Origin: WRDS01 sp964492775
Lineage (GTDB): Bacteria > Actinomycetota > Coriobacteriia > Anaerosomatales > PHET01
Direction: 5' to 3'
Length of the DNA stretch: 5,442 nt
Assembly (NCBI GenBank): GCA_964492775.1
Contig: CAZBLH010000055.1
Location: 1 to 5,442 of the forward strand
The notes beneath the pieces were generated by a model, which had not been told where the DNA came from, did no database searches, and worked only from the letters and a program-made list of their open reading frames with translations. Made by a program: the position numbers and the translations under genes. This document shows, one piece after another, positions 4,904 to 5,442 of this stretch. Within the stretch, counting starts at the first letter, position 1; every line of letters starts with the position of its first letter.

Positions 4904-5053
4904 TCACCGGGTTTCTTTGTGCACCGTGTGGGTCTTGCACCACTTGCAGTACTTCTTGAACTCGATGCGTTCCGGGTTGGACTGCTTATTCTTGTTTGTG
5001 GTGTAGTTCCGGCGCTTGCACTCGCCGCAGGCCAGCGTCACCAGCGTTCGCAT
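4904..5053 (-). CDS. rpmG: 50S ribosomal protein L33
   Basis: Encodes L33 (49 residues), a small large-subunit protein near the E site. The reading frame from ATG 5053 to TGA 4906-4904 translates as MRTLVTLACGECKRRNYTTN and continues to HKETR. Two Cys pairs, C9-x2-C12 and C36-x2-C39, make the zinc ribbon of the C+ form, so this is the zinc-binding paralogue rather than a zinc-independent C- version. RNYTT and the KYC-KWC segment are family features. AGGAGG at 5063-5058 lies 4 nt before the start. It is the first gene after a strong promoter, upstream of tRNA-Trp, secE and nusG, a common order in Gram-positive lineages. Whether other L33 copies exist in the genome cannot be seen. Confidence 0.97.
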   Translation of the reverse strand: MRTLVTLACGECKRRNYTTNKNKQSNPERIEFKKYCKWCKTHTVHKETR

Positions 5054-5108
5054 TGGTCCTCCTCATGGCCGCGCTGAACCCACGGAATCGGCACAGGCGC
5101 GGTAGGGT

Positions 5109-5138
5109 ACTCTAGCACCCGGTTTTCTGCACTGTCAA
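5109..5138 (-). promoter_or_regulatory. Sigma70-type promoter of the rpmG-tRNA-Trp-secE-nusG unit
   Basis: Perfect TTGACA at 5138-5133, an 18-bp spacer and TAGAGT (TANNNT type) at 5114-5109. It begins about 30 bp downstream of the tuf terminator and gives a leader of roughly 50 nt before rpmG. It is the best promoter match in the window. The start point itself is not determined. Confidence 0.75.
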
Positions 5139-5169
5139 ACGCGCGCCACCTTCTCTAAAGGCGGCGAAA

Positions 5170-5200
5170 CGGGGCTCGGCAAGAGCCTTGCCGAGCCCCG
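5170..5200 (-). terminator. Intrinsic terminator after tuf
   Basis: A perfect 14-bp stem, CGGGGCTCGGCAAG (5170-5183) with CTTGCCGAGCCCCG (5187-5200), and a 3-nt loop. The minus-strand tail is TTTCGCCGCCTTT, a modest U-run. It lies 80 nt beyond the tuf stop and just before the rpmG promoter, so it separates the tuf transcript from the next unit. Confidence 0.85.
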
Positions 5201-5224
5201 CAACTCTCGCTACTCACCATCGAA

Positions 5225-5253
5225 CCGAACGGCGCGGACGCGCTTGCGTTCGG
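5225..5253 (-). other. Stem-loop in the tuf 3' untranslated region
   Basis: CCGAACG (5225-5231) pairs with CGTTCGG (5247-5253). The enclosed 15 nt can add GCGC/GCGC-type pairs. It lies between the tuf stop and the terminator and has no U-run. It may be an mRNA-stabilising structure; the function is unknown. Confidence 0.4.
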
Positions 5254-5280
5254 CCGTCGAGCAGACGACTCCAGCGCCGT

Positions 5281-5442
5281 CTACTTGATGATCTCGATGA
5301 CACGACCCGAACCAACGGTGCGGCCGCCCTCGCGGATAGCGAAGCGCAGGCCCTCCTCCATCGCGATCGGGCTGATGAGCTCGCCGCGCACGACGACGTT
5401 GTCGCCAGGCATGACCATCTCGGTGCCCTCAGGCAGGTGCGC
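5281..5442 (-). CDS. tuf: Elongation factor Tu, C-terminal end (5' part outside window)
   Basis: The last 53 residues of EF-Tu, the GTPase that delivers aminoacyl-tRNA to the ribosome, ending in TAG at 5283-5281. The visible part is domain 3: AHLPEGTEMVMPGDNVVVRG, then ELISPIAMEEGLRFAIREGG and RTVGSGRVIEIIK. The family's full length is near 400 residues, so roughly 85% is missing at the window edge. The GTP-binding motifs are not in view. The gene is followed by a stem-loop and a strong terminator, so it ends its own transcript. Whether this is the only tuf copy cannot be told. Confidence 0.97.
   Translation of the reverse strand, partial: AHLPEGTEMVMPGDNVVVRGELISPIAMEEGLRFAIREGGRTVGSGRVIEIIK

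Noticed and set aside
1..5442. Search for mobile elements, CRISPR repeats, attachment sites, toxin-antitoxin or defence genes
   Set aside because: All coding space is taken by conserved translation, transcription and secretion genes, and no terminal inverted repeats or repeat-spacer arrays are visible.

Overview
The window is one strand (minus) of a core translation and transcription locus: tuf (3' end) | rpmG - tRNA-Trp(CCA) - secE - nusG - rplK - rplA | rplJ - rplL | rpoB (5' end). Every gene that can be supported is on the minus strand, so the window reads biologically from its high coordinates to its low ones. All protein genes are intact apart from tuf and rpoB, which are cut by the window edges. 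No mobile element, CRISPR array, phage gene or foreign-looking segment is visible, and no new protein system is present. The interest lies in the control elements between the genes.

Organism: GC-rich DNA (roughly 60% by eye) with GC-ending codons and strong Shine-Dalgarno sites. tuf lies directly upstream of rpmG-tRNA-Trp-secE-nusG. NusG is short, without the long acidic N-terminal extension of Streptomyces-type actinobacteria. The RpoB N-terminus (SFAKIPEVLEVPNLIAIQ, then KHSVEECKEKDMSYQAPLF) resembles Coriobacteriia and related anaerobic Actinobacteriota as I remember them. The phylum is a reasonable inference; genus and species cannot be named.

Layout. 5442-5281: EF-Tu C-terminus. 5200-5170: strong intrinsic terminator closing the tuf transcript. 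5138-5109: good sigma70-type promoter (TTGACA-18-TAGAGT) that starts the next transcription unit. 5053-3346: L33, tRNA-Trp, SecE, NusG and L11, with a 141-nt untranslated stretch between nusG and rplK. 3250-2543: L1. 2542-2177: a 366-nt gene-free stretch holding a candidate promoter, an L10-leader RNA (the autoregulatory element of rplJL) and a GC-rich terminator 46 nt downstream of the leader. 2176-1200: L10 and L7/L12. 1154-1125: GC-rich hairpin that probably acts as the rplL-rpoB attenuator. 1092-1045: two overlapping candidate promoters for rpoB. 1011-1: first 337 codons of RNA polymerase beta.

How the genes work together: L11, L1, L10 and L12 build the L1 stalk and the GTPase-associated stalk that recruits EF-Tu and EF-G. 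NusG and RpoB belong to the transcription elongation complex, and NusG links it to the ribosome. SecE is the small essential translocon subunit. The arrangement suggests separate tuning of the L11/L1, L10/L12 and beta-subunit levels: the L10 leader and its terminator set rplJL, while the post-rplL hairpin plus its own promoters set rpoB.
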